A stretch of 25,138 nucleotides of DNA from Clostridia bacterium (GTDB lineage Bacteria > Bacillota_A > Clostridia > Oscillospirales > CAG-272). Within the stretch, counting starts at the first letter, position 1. Each line of letters begins with the position of its first letter. A model generated the notes under the pieces. It searched no databases. It worked only from the letters and a program-made list of their open reading frames with translations, and was not told the origin of the DNA. Made by a program: the position numbers and the translations under genes. Positions 15,787 through 22,293 of the stretch are shown one piece after another. Location of the stretch: assembly GCA_017632155.1 (NCBI GenBank), contig JAGBRZ010000110.1:1-25138 (forward strand). Reading direction: 5' to 3'.

Positions 15787-16716
15787 ATGAAATATAAAGA
15801 GTGGCTACTCGAATGGTTGGAGCTTTACGAAAAAGAATCGGTCAAGTCGAGGACGTATAAACAGTATGAGGATATCATCAATAGGCGGTTGATTCCCGCA
15901 TTGGGGGAGTATGATATGGATGAGCTTACCCCGATCGTTTTACAGAGATACGTGGTGGAGCTTTCGCAAAACGGAAATATCAAAACCGGCAAAGGACTTG
16001 CTCCAAACTCGGTGAATACCATTATTTTGGTGCTCCATTCGTCGCTGTCGATGGCATATATTCTTGGTTTCGCCAAAAGCTTTCATGTGGATAAGATCAA
16101 ACGTCCCAAGAGTAGCGAAAAGCCAATAGAAAGCTTCAGTAAGGACGAGCAGAAGAGAATTGAGCAAGCAGTGCTCTCCGACAAACGAGATAAAATGTTT
16201 GGCGTAATTTTGTGTCTTTATACGGGACTTCGAGTGGGCGAATTGTTGGCGCTTGAATGGACAGATCTTGATTTTGCGAAGGGAGAATTGACGATATCGA
16301 AAACCTGCTATGACGGAGTTGATGTAAATGGAAAAAGCTGTCGCTTCACGGGAACGCCCAAGACTGAAAGTTCAAAAAGAATCATCCCCATTCCCAAGCA
16401 GATTTTACCATCTCTAAAAACCATCAAAAAAAGAAGCACATCAAAGTACGTCATAGGGCAGGGCAATCAGATCATTCCCGTGCGTTCCTATCAGCGAAGC
16501 TTTGAACTGCTTCTAAAAAAACACAATATTCCTCATCACGGATTCCATGCGCTTCGGCACACCTTTGCCACGCGTGCCATTGAGTGCGGAATGGACGTAA
16601 AATCACTCTCCGAAATTCTCGGACATAAGAATCCAACCATCACGCTCAAGCGCTACGTTCATTCCTTTATGGAGCATAAAAGGGATTATATGAATCGAGT
16701 GGGAAAACTATTTTAA
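15787..16716 (+). CDS. tyrosine recombinase (XerC/D/phage-integrase type)
   Basis: A complete 309-residue site-specific recombinase. The N-terminal part (about 1-105) is the SAM-like core-binding domain. The catalytic domain has all expected residues: Arg149 (YTGLRVGELLALEW), Lys192 (GTPKTESSKR), His254 and Arg257 (HGFHALRHTFA), His280 (LGHKNP) and the nucleophile Tyr290 (LKRYVH). AAGGAGGAG precedes the ATG. At this length it lacks the extra arm-binding domain of Tn916-type integrases. Sixteen bases after its stop begins a 19-bp inverted repeat pair enclosing a promoter, which fits a DNA invertase for that segment; alternatively it is the integrase of an island, though no direct-repeat att pair was seen. 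Its base composition is more GC-rich than the genes to its right. Confidence 0.93.
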   Translation: MKYKEWLLEWLELYEKESVKSRTYKQYEDIINRRLIPALGEYDMDELTPIVLQRYVVELSQNGNIKTGKGLAPNSVNTIILVLHSSLSMAYILGFAKSFHVDKIKRPKSSEKPIESFSKDEQKRIEQAVLSDKRDKMFGVILCLYTGLRVGELLALEWTDLDFAKGELTISKTCYDGVDVNGKSCRFTGTPKTESSKRIIPIPKQILPSLKTIKKRSTSKYVIGQGNQIIPVRSYQRSFELLLKKHNIPHHGFHALRHTFATRAIECGMDVKSLSEILGHKNPTITLKRYVHSFMEHKRDYMNRVGKLF

Positions 16717-16732
16717 TTGATTTTATAGGATA

Positions 16733-16899
16733 CATTTATTGGTATAATAAACGCATTTTTTTACTTACATTTTACAACAAATCCTTCCAAAAGTCAAGAT
16801 TTATTCATCGTTGAAGTGAAAATATCGATTGGTTTTTCTTTCTATGCTACATAGATGATAAAAATAATTTGTTTTGTTCATTTATTATACCAATAAATG
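16733..16899. repeat. 19-bp perfect inverted repeats enclosing 129 bp: putative invertible promoter segment
   Basis: CATTTATTGGTATAATAAA (16733-16751) is the exact reverse complement of 16881-16899. Each repeat has the form of a tyrosine-recombinase crossover site: inverted arms (TTTATT and AATAAA) around a 5-base asymmetric spacer, GGTAT on the left and ATACC on the right. The right site has perfect 11-base arms (16876-16886 and 16892-16902). The enclosed segment contains a promoter directed left. Inversion would place it about 75 bases before the ArsR-type gene and direct it there. Alternative: the repeats are paired operator sites for the regulator. Confidence 0.7.
16769..16797 (-). promoter_or_regulatory. 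promoter inside the inverted-repeat segment, now facing the recombinase
   Basis: On the minus strand TTGACT (16792-16797), 17 bases, TAAAAT (16769-16774). In the present orientation it transcribes leftward across the left repeat and antisense to the recombinase gene. No equally good rightward promoter was found between the recombinase and the ArsR-type gene. Confidence 0.65.
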
Positions 16900-16945
16900 A
16901 ACAATTTTTATTTCTTTAACGAATTTTATTATGATGGGAGAAACA

Positions 16946-17905
16946 ATGGTTGCACAAAATTATGCTAAATGTTGCGATTTGATATCTATTTATTTGGGAC
17001 ATTTTGATTTTCTATCCCCAAAGCAAACGGAAGAGCTTAAATGGCTGGACAAAGGAATGATGTTGGATGAATTTTTGCCGTTTTTCTATCCGTATCATGA
17101 ACGTATTTTGATGGAAGAGTTGTTGTTTGAAAATGTTGATACATTGTTGGAAAGTAGTGATTTGTTATTAATTCTGGAATCTCTTTTTGATTACAAAAAT
17201 ATCACTAAAAAATTACTTCATTTTTATTTTCAAGACGTAGATGTATTGGATGCAAATAACATGGGGGATAGCTTTCGGTATATCGGGGAACGGATTGTTG
17301 GGTCTGATTTGCCATATAACATTCAAAGTTATTTGATTTCCTTTTTCTTGAATCCTGAACATTTCACGAAGAAATTGGTTGGAAACATGATCTATGTCAG
17401 TGCTCAAATTTCGAAACTGTATGAAAATCAAGCAAAAAGGATTTCGGATTTGACAAATCGTTTGATCGAGGATAAACAAAAAATCGTAGGCAAATACGCA
17501 GAAGAATTTTCTGATGTCCAAGAAATATACTTTTCCTTTGGCGTTCTTCAACCGAATAGCGTCAAACAAAGGAAAAATGGAAACAAGTTACTAATTTATC
17601 TGGGAAGCAATTATAAGGAAAATATTGATAAAGGGGAAGATTTTAGACTCGATGAATTCGGAAAAATATTTTGTGAGGTTAGCCGAATCAAAATTTTGAA
17701 TTATATTTTGCAGAATGGCTCCGTAACCGTAGGAGATGTTAACCTTTATATGGGATATACCGGAACGACCTCTTATTATCATTTGAACATGATGTACAGA
17801 GCAGGGATGCTGAAAGTTAGCTCGCGAAGAAAATTGTTGAGTTATTCTATTGATGAAAAGTATTTTCAAAAAGCATTGGCCGTTTTGAGGAAATATAAAC
17901 CATGA
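16946..17905 (+). CDS. ArsR-type regulator with unrecognised N-terminal domain, copy 1
   Basis: A 319-residue protein. The last 75 or so residues form an ArsR-like winged helix (EVSRIKILNYILQNGSVTVGDVNLYMG, then TTSYYHLNMMYRAGMLKVSSRRKLLSYSI). The preceding 240 residues are helix-rich and unlike anything I recognise. In-frame ATGs at 16931 and 16934 lack a ribosome binding site; ATG 16946 has GGAG with a 6-base gap, so I start there. No metal-binding cysteine pair (CVC) is seen, so the sensed signal is probably bound by the N-terminal domain. It is a paralog of the next gene. Expression would depend on the orientation of the adjacent inverted-repeat segment. Confidence 0.75.
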   Translation: MVAQNYAKCCDLISIYLGHFDFLSPKQTEELKWLDKGMMLDEFLPFFYPYHERILMEELLFENVDTLLESSDLLLILESLFDYKNITKKLLHFYFQDVDVLDANNMGDSFRYIGERIVGSDLPYNIQSYLISFFLNPEHFTKKLVGNMIYVSAQISKLYENQAKRISDLTNRLIEDKQKIVGKYAEEFSDVQEIYFSFGVLQPNSVKQRKNGNKLLIYLGSNYKENIDKGEDFRLDEFGKIFCEVSRIKILNYILQNGSVTVGDVNLYMGYTGTTSYYHLNMMYRAGMLKVSSRRKLLSYSIDEKYFQKALAVLRKYKP

Positions 17906-17940
17906 GTGCTGTCAGTTTTTAACAAAAAATTAAATTATAT

Positions 17941-17953
17941 AAAAATATCATTT
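17941..17953 (+). promoter_or_regulatory. AAAAATATCATTT box upstream of -35, copy 1
   Basis: This 13-base sequence ends 5 bases before the -35 of the copy-2 regulator operon. The identical 13 bases end 6 bases before the -35 of the precursor operon (19333-19345). The matched position suggests an activator site shared by both operons. Confidence 0.5.
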
Positions 17954-17958
17954 AGGTA

Positions 17959-17987
17959 TTGCAATATTTTAGGCTTTATGATATAAT
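17959..17987 (+). promoter_or_regulatory. promoter of the ArsR-type copy 2/39-codon peptide operon
   Basis: TTGCAA (17959-17964), 17 bases, TATAAT (17982-17987), with TG one base before the -10. Confidence 0.8.
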
Positions 17988-18020
17988 GTAAATGAAATTA
18001 TAGAAGAGGAGGTAAAGAGG

Positions 18021-19067
18021 TTGAATAAGATTCAATTATTGAAAGAACCCGGATACATATATGATTTGAACTTTATATTCTGTTTGAAATTCAATACTCA
18101 GCTATATATAGATACTCTTTCTAATGACAATAAAGAAGAAAGTGTAAAGCACTTTAAGGAAATTTTGAATCGATTTGATGATATCCCCAATGATTTATAT
18201 ATTTTCTTTCATGCTATTGAAACCGGGCGAGCTTTTCTTCCGACATTCTACTTCAACCCCTATAAAAATCAATTTGCAACTACATACAATTTTAAATACC
18301 TACAAGAAGAATTGTCTGACCATAACAAACTTATTCGCAATCTTATCAAGTTTTATTTTCATGAATTTGATAATGAAACTGTAGAACAATGTGCTTCTTC
18401 TCTTAATCAAGTGTTTTCAGCTGTTAAGAATTCCGACTATTCCGAGGAAGAAAAAAATAAACTTTATGAATTTTTCATTGACCCATCTCGATATATACAA
18501 TTGCTCCAGTATGAATTAATGCAAAAAGAATTTATGCTGTCTGAATATTATAAAGATAATTATCAGAAAATTATTGATCTTTATAATCAGACTACATTTG
18601 AATCGTTATGCTTACAATTAAAAGAATTTGAAGATTTAGTTGTTGACAATGACGCAGAGATTTTATATGTGTCATATTGTTTGCTAAATAAATTTTGCAT
18701 TTCTTTGTGGTTTCTTGAAAACGGTTTTCTGCCATTGTTGGGATGTGAGTATATATCTATTCTTGGGTATGCAAAAGATATGAGTCGTGACCCCGAACTT
18801 TATGGGTTTGGTACAGCGTTGTGCGAAGAAAGCCGTGTGAAAATTTTAAATTTTCTAATTGAACGCGATGAAGTAACCTGTAAAGACTTGGAGAAGGAAT
18901 TTAGCTTCTCGGGCTCTACAGCATATCACCATATCAATATTATGACAAAATCGGGTTTGGTTAAAACCCGAAATGAAGGTAAGACGATTTTATATAGTTT
19001 GAACAGACAATACATTACAAACATTATACATGTACTCAATAAAATCTTAAATAAGAAAGGAAAATGA
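18021..19067 (+). CDS. ArsR-type regulator with unrecognised N-terminal domain, copy 2
   Basis: A 348-residue paralog of the gene at 16946, with the same layout: about 265 residues of unrecognised, mostly helical sequence and a C-terminal winged helix (CEESRVKILNFLIERDEVTCKDLEKEFS, then TAYHHINIMTKSGLVKTRNEGKTILYSL). The start is TTG at 18021, with GGAGG 8 bases upstream. No metal-site cysteine pair is present. It has its own strong promoter and is followed after a single base by a 39-codon peptide gene, so regulator and peptide are made together. That suggests the peptide or its modified form may be the ligand, or that the regulator controls peptide production. Confidence 0.75.
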   Translation: MNKIQLLKEPGYIYDLNFIFCLKFNTQLYIDTLSNDNKEESVKHFKEILNRFDDIPNDLYIFFHAIETGRAFLPTFYFNPYKNQFATTYNFKYLQEELSDHNKLIRNLIKFYFHEFDNETVEQCASSLNQVFSAVKNSDYSEEEKNKLYEFFIDPSRYIQLLQYELMQKEFMLSEYYKDNYQKIIDLYNQTTFESLCLQLKEFEDLVVDNDAEILYVSYCLLNKFCISLWFLENGFLPLLGCEYISILGYAKDMSRDPELYGFGTALCEESRVKILNFLIERDEVTCKDLEKEFSFSGSTAYHHINIMTKSGLVKTRNEGKTILYSLNRQYITNIIHVLNKILNKKGK

Positions 19068-19068
19068 T

Positions 19069-19188
19069 ATGAAAAAAGGATGGAATAAACCTGTTTGCAC
19101 GACATTGATTGCACAAGAATTGTCTGCACATATTAAAGCGGCTGCTTGGTCTGAGGGCGGCATATGTAGACAATTTGTACTTCGATAA
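19069..19188 (+). CDS. 39-residue peptide, probable RiPP precursor or signal peptide
   Basis: A short gene with AAAGGA 7 bases before its ATG, one base after the stop of the ArsR-type regulator. The peptide begins MKKGWNKPV and has HIKAAAWSEGGIC near its end. Its leader shares two elements with the six-cysteine precursor at 19477: KP near the N-terminus and, 12-13 residues later, IKAAAxS. That similarity, the context and the strong terminator after it argue for a real RiPP-type precursor. Only a short segment (SEGGICRQFVLR) follows the motif, with one Cys. Lys23 and Trp27 form a KxxxW pattern as in streptide, but the related precursor has Thr in place of Trp, so this may be chance. A signalling peptide is the alternative. 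Confidence 0.7.
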   Translation: MKKGWNKPVCTTLIAQELSAHIKAAAWSEGGICRQFVLR

Positions 19189-19207
19189 TTAAATATTTCA
19201 AATAAAA

Positions 19208-19247
19208 CCAGGTCGTAGTTGAGTTAATCAGCTACGACCTGTTTTTT
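19208..19247 (+). terminator. strong rho-independent terminator
   Basis: CAGGTCGTAG (19209-19218) pairs perfectly with 19232-19241, extended inward by TGA/TCA, and is followed by six T. It ends the copy-2 regulator/peptide operon. Confidence 0.92.
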
Positions 19248-19332
19248 GTGCGCCCACAACAAAAAAACAAAAGTTGTGATATCATAATTATAACAAAAAC
19301 AAGGCAATTTGTATAAATTTGACGAAGTTTTA

Positions 19333-19345
19333 AAAAATATCATTT
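19333..19345 (+). promoter_or_regulatory. AAAAATATCATTT box upstream of -35, copy 2
   Basis: Identical to the box at 17941-17953 and at the same distance from the -35 within one base. Probable site of a common activator; the ArsR-type proteins are the obvious candidates. Confidence 0.5.
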
Positions 19346-19351
19346 TAAATA

Positions 19352-19380
19352 TTGAAAAATACAAAAACATGTGTTATAAT
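19352..19380 (+). promoter_or_regulatory. promoter of the six-cysteine precursor operon
   Basis: TTGAAA (19352-19357), 17 bases, TATAAT (19375-19380), with TG one base before the -10. The leader to the precursor ATG is about 90 bases. Confidence 0.8.
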
Positions 19381-19476
19381 AACATTAAATACAGTTAGGT
19401 AAAACATGAATAGATTAAATGTTAAAGTAGCAATACTTAACACAAAAAAATAAATTTAATGAAAGGAGATTGAAAC

Positions 19477-19680
19477 ATGACTTACGTAAAACCTTTTTTT
19501 GTTGTATATGACAAGGAGTGTATTCAAAATATCAAAGCTGCTGCAACTTCGATAACATGTACGGCTGGAGCTTGTGGTCTTTCCTGTCAACCTGGGGGTC
19601 AGCCTGGAACATCGTGTGGCGGTGGATATGCTAATTGTGGTAGTACAACTTATTGTACGACAAATCAACCCGCACGGTAA
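19477..19680 (+). CDS. six-cysteine RiPP precursor peptide
   Basis: A 67-residue precursor whose ATG is preceded by AAAGGAG. The leader (about 1-25) is MTYVKPFFVV followed by IKAAATS, similar to the 39-residue peptide at 19069. The core (about 26-67) is rich in Gly, Thr and Ser and has six Cys at 28, 33, 37, 47, 54 and 60, none adjacent; a seventh Cys (15) is in the leader. Charged residues are almost absent from the core. The next gene is a radical SAM/SPASM enzyme, so thioether cross-links of sactipeptide or ranthipeptide type are likely, up to six if every Cys is used. It resembles Clostridia Cys-rich bacteriocin precursors in general layout, but I cannot match it to a named peptide. Confidence 0.85.
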   Translation: MTYVKPFFVVYDKECIQNIKAAATSITCTAGACGLSCQPGGQPGTSCGGGYANCGSTTYCTTNQPAR

Positions 19681-19683
19681 TGC

Positions 19684-19720
19684 TTAGGCATAAGTCCAAA
19701 ATTATTGGATTTATGCCTAA
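19684..19720 (+). terminator. 16-bp hairpin between precursor and maturation genes (attenuator or stabiliser)
   Basis: 16-base arms at 19684-19699 and 19705-19720 pair with one G-T wobble around a 5-base loop. There is no real T-run afterwards, so read-through is expected. Such elements keep precursor mRNA abundant relative to the enzymes, by partial termination or by protecting the upstream 3' end. Confidence 0.75.
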
Positions 19721-19780
19721 TTCGTTAAATTTAGTTGATATACAACAAATTTATGATTGATAAGAACTAGGAGAGTTAAT

Positions 19781-21172
19781 ATGCATATATTTGATAATTA
19801 TTATTTTGATGATGAACGAATGATTATTATTCCAGCAAATAGCATTCAATATGTGGATTTAATAAAAAAACTATTAAAGCCAAATGTTGATTATGAAAAA
19901 AATCTTCAGAGAATAATCGATAGTGGAAAATTGGCTTATACATCGAATCAATGTCTACCAATTAGTGCTGGAATTGCTATGACAAATAATTGTCAATTGC
20001 GATGTCGCTATTGCATAAATGCTTCTGGAGAAGATACGAGTTTTGACAACAGTTTGCTAGATATTTACGCTTTAATTAATTTTTTGATAAGGAATATAAA
20101 GATTAGAAAAATGATTTTAAAGCAGAATGAACCCCTTACTATGTTTTTTACAGGAGCAGGTGAACCTACGTATAATTGGGATTTGTTTGAGAGGACAGTT
20201 GATTATTTGCATGACATATGTAATAAAAATAATATTCAATGCATTACCAATTTAACTACAAATGGAATATTGAATGACGAGCAAATCAAATTCGTTGCAG
20301 ATAATATAAGTAATATTATGGTTTCATTTGACGGTCTTCCAGAACTTCAAAACAAAAATAGACCATTTTCTGATAGAAGTCAATCTGCTTCAAAAACAAT
20401 ACATTCATTAAAGTCATTTGATAGATTGGGGGTATCATATAGCATTAGAAGTACTATTTGGCATAATGATATAAATAGATTATCTGACATGGCTGAATTT
20501 ATTTATTCAAATTTTTGCTCTTTTACTAATTGGAGTGTTTTGCCTGTAGTTTCTGGCGGAAGAGCCAAGAAATATATATTAAAAGATCAAGACAAGTTTA
20601 AATATTTATTTATGGATTCATTGGAGCAGATGTATAATACGATATCCCAAAAGTACAACAAAACAAATGGACAAATTATGTTTTTACCTAGTTCCACGGT
20701 CGATATAATGTGCGGGGCGATGTATACATCCGTACTTTGGCTTTATCCAAATGGTGATTTGAAAGTATGTGTAGATGGTGGAGAATATTCCCCGCTAGTC
20801 GGAAACATTAAGCAAGGAAAGATAAAATTAAATGAAAAATTCGAAAATGTATTATATACAGAATATAGTAAACGCTTTTTAGCTTGCAGGGGATGTTTGA
20901 GTTTTAGGCTTTGTGCCGGCGGTTGCCCAGTAAAATTCTTGCGAAAGAACAATGTTTCATCTGCGAATTGGGAATGTGAGATAATACAGCACTACTGGAA
21001 ATTTGTACTAGATAAAATTATGAATGGCGAAAATGCTTTCGGTTGGTCTGGAAAAGTAAAAATATTATCTAGAAAACCTTATGTAGAAATATTAGAAATA
21101 AAACATAATGACGAGTATGTGGTTACATATGAAAGGAGCAAAATAAATGAGAATTATTTTGAAAGATTGTGA
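19781..21172 (+). CDS. radical SAM/SPASM maturase of the six-cysteine peptide
   Basis: A 463-residue enzyme. Cys71-x3-Cys75-x2-Cys78 (CQLRCRYC) binds the SAM cluster, with FFTGAGEPTYNW as the SAM-binding glycine motif (GAGEP instead of the usual GGEP). The SPASM part has MCGAM, DLKVCVDGG, CRGCLSFRLCAGGC and a final WEC, enough cysteines for two auxiliary clusters. It should form thioether bonds from the precursor cysteines to nearby residues. The open frame reaches back to a TTG at 19757; ATG 19781 with AGGAG 7 bases upstream is the real start. It overlaps the PqqD-like gene by 26 bases, and PqqD should supply the leader-binding function. Confidence 0.9.
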   Translation: MHIFDNYYFDDERMIIIPANSIQYVDLIKKLLKPNVDYEKNLQRIIDSGKLAYTSNQCLPISAGIAMTNNCQLRCRYCINASGEDTSFDNSLLDIYALINFLIRNIKIRKMILKQNEPLTMFFTGAGEPTYNWDLFERTVDYLHDICNKNNIQCITNLTTNGILNDEQIKFVADNISNIMVSFDGLPELQNKNRPFSDRSQSASKTIHSLKSFDRLGVSYSIRSTIWHNDINRLSDMAEFIYSNFCSFTNWSVLPVVSGGRAKKYILKDQDKFKYLFMDSLEQMYNTISQKYNKTNGQIMFLPSSTVDIMCGAMYTSVLWLYPNGDLKVCVDGGEYSPLVGNIKQGKIKLNEKFENVLYTEYSKRFLACRGCLSFRLCAGGCPVKFLRKNNVSSANWECEIIQHYWKFVLDKIMNGENAFGWSGKVKILSRKPYVEILEIKHNDEYVVTYERSKINENYFERL

Positions 21173-21458
21173 ATATGATATTAATTCCCCCACTGTAGAA
21201 ATTGAAAAAATTGATGATGAGACAGTATTGTATTTTACTGATGAAGAAAAAATTGCAGTATTAAATTGTACGGCAACAGTAATTTGGAAAATAATTACTG
21301 TTGCACTGAAAAATAAACAATTAGTAATCATATTGGATGAAATAATTGAAAAGTTTGAAAAAATTGTGGATATTTCTAATTTCGATTCTTCAGAAATTGA
21401 ATTGGATATTGAAAGTATTATAAAACAGTTTATTGAAAATGGTATTTTTATATATTAG
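21147..21458 (+). CDS. PqqD-like RiPP recognition element
   Basis: This 103-residue protein shows the PqqD pattern: a beta-rich start, then TVLYFTDEEKIAVLNCTATVIWKIITV, matching the GxxIWxLl region of PqqD-family proteins, and a C-terminal helix (LDIESIIKQFIENGIFIY). Such proteins bind precursor leaders and hand them to the radical SAM enzyme. AAAGGAG lies about 9 bases before the ATG, within the end of the radical SAM gene. Unlike the left locus, where the PqqD-like domain is fused to a peptidase, here it is free-standing, and no peptidase gene is found in this operon. Confidence 0.75.
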   Translation: MRIILKDCEYDINSPTVEIEKIDDETVLYFTDEEKIAVLNCTATVIWKIITVALKNKQLVIILDEIIEKFEKIVDISNFDSSEIELDIESIIKQFIENGIFIY

Positions 21459-21468
21459 GATGTGAATA

Positions 21469-22269
21469 ATGATATTGTTTTTACGAGAAATAAATAATAA
21501 GATTATAAAAATAGCATACGATGAGAATTTATATTATTATAATACTAATATAACAGAGAGTATTTTTTCTACATTTACTAAAATTTATGTTTCCAATAAT
21601 CAATTAAAAAATATTTTTGTTGATGTATATTTTGGTTTTGTAAGATCTAATATCAATACGTATGCTATGCATATTCACTCTACAAATGAAGAAGGTCTTA
21701 TATTTTCAATAATAAGAGAATTGGAATTTTATTTGTCTTATTTTTTTAATTGTGTTTCTCTACATGGTTCAGCAGTACAATTTAATGGTAAAAATATTTT
21801 GCTTTTAGGAAAAAGAAAGTTTGGAAAAAGCACATTAACATATAATTTGATTTCAAAATATAATGCAAATTTTATAGATGATGATTGTGTTTTTTTGTTA
21901 GAGAATAAGGTTGTCGGATTTAATTTTCCTATATGTATGAGAAAATTAAATAATGAAAATTTTAACTACATATATAAAGGAATTGATTTGGATGGAATAG
22001 ATAGATTTCTGTATATGCCACAAAAATGTGTAAACGAAATAAAATCTATAGATTTAGTAATTTTTCCACAATACCAAGCCGGACACAAATTTGATTTGAA
22101 CGTTTTAGATAAGAGCGAAACGCTTTCGGAAATTATAAAAAATGTTAAAAACTCATTTGATATAAAAACAATATTCTCTTATGTTACAAATATGTTTAGT
22201 AAAAGCAGGGGAATGATAATTGGATATTCAAATTGTGATGATGTATATAAATATTTAATTTCAATCTAA
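21469..22269 (+). CDS. HPr-kinase-like P-loop protein of the right RiPP operon
   Basis: A 266-residue relative of the protein at 12646. SLHGSAVQFNGKNILLLGKR leads into the P-loop GKRKFGKST (114-122), followed by FIDDDCVFLL (about 136-145). The rest of catabolite HprK is missing. The ribosome binding site is weak (GGATGTG), and the ATG is 10 bases after the PqqD-like stop, so translation may be coupled. PqqD-like and HPrK-like genes occur side by side in both loci of this window, which argues that they work as a unit. The phosphate acceptor is unknown. Confidence 0.77.
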   Translation: MILFLREINNKIIKIAYDENLYYYNTNITESIFSTFTKIYVSNNQLKNIFVDVYFGFVRSNINTYAMHIHSTNEEGLIFSIIRELEFYLSYFFNCVSLHGSAVQFNGKNILLLGKRKFGKSTLTYNLISKYNANFIDDDCVFLLENKVVGFNFPICMRKLNNENFNYIYKGIDLDGIDRFLYMPQKCVNEIKSIDLVIFPQYQAGHKFDLNVLDKSETLSEIIKNVKNSFDIKTIFSYVTNMFSKSRGMIIGYSNCDDVYKYLISI

Positions 22270-22293
22270 TAATAATGTGAAGGAGACCCAAAA

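Noticed and set aside
16733..16899. Inverted repeats read as integration att sites
   Set aside because: Att sites flanking an element are direct repeats and far apart; these are inverted and 129 bp apart, so inversion fits better.
19069..19188. Streptide-type KxxxW peptide as firm call
   Set aside because: The related precursor has KAAAT at the same place, so the motif is more likely a conserved leader element than the cross-link site.
19406..19453. 15-codon leader frame before the precursor gene
   Set aside because: No ribosome binding site and no conserved feature; probably chance in the untranslated leader.
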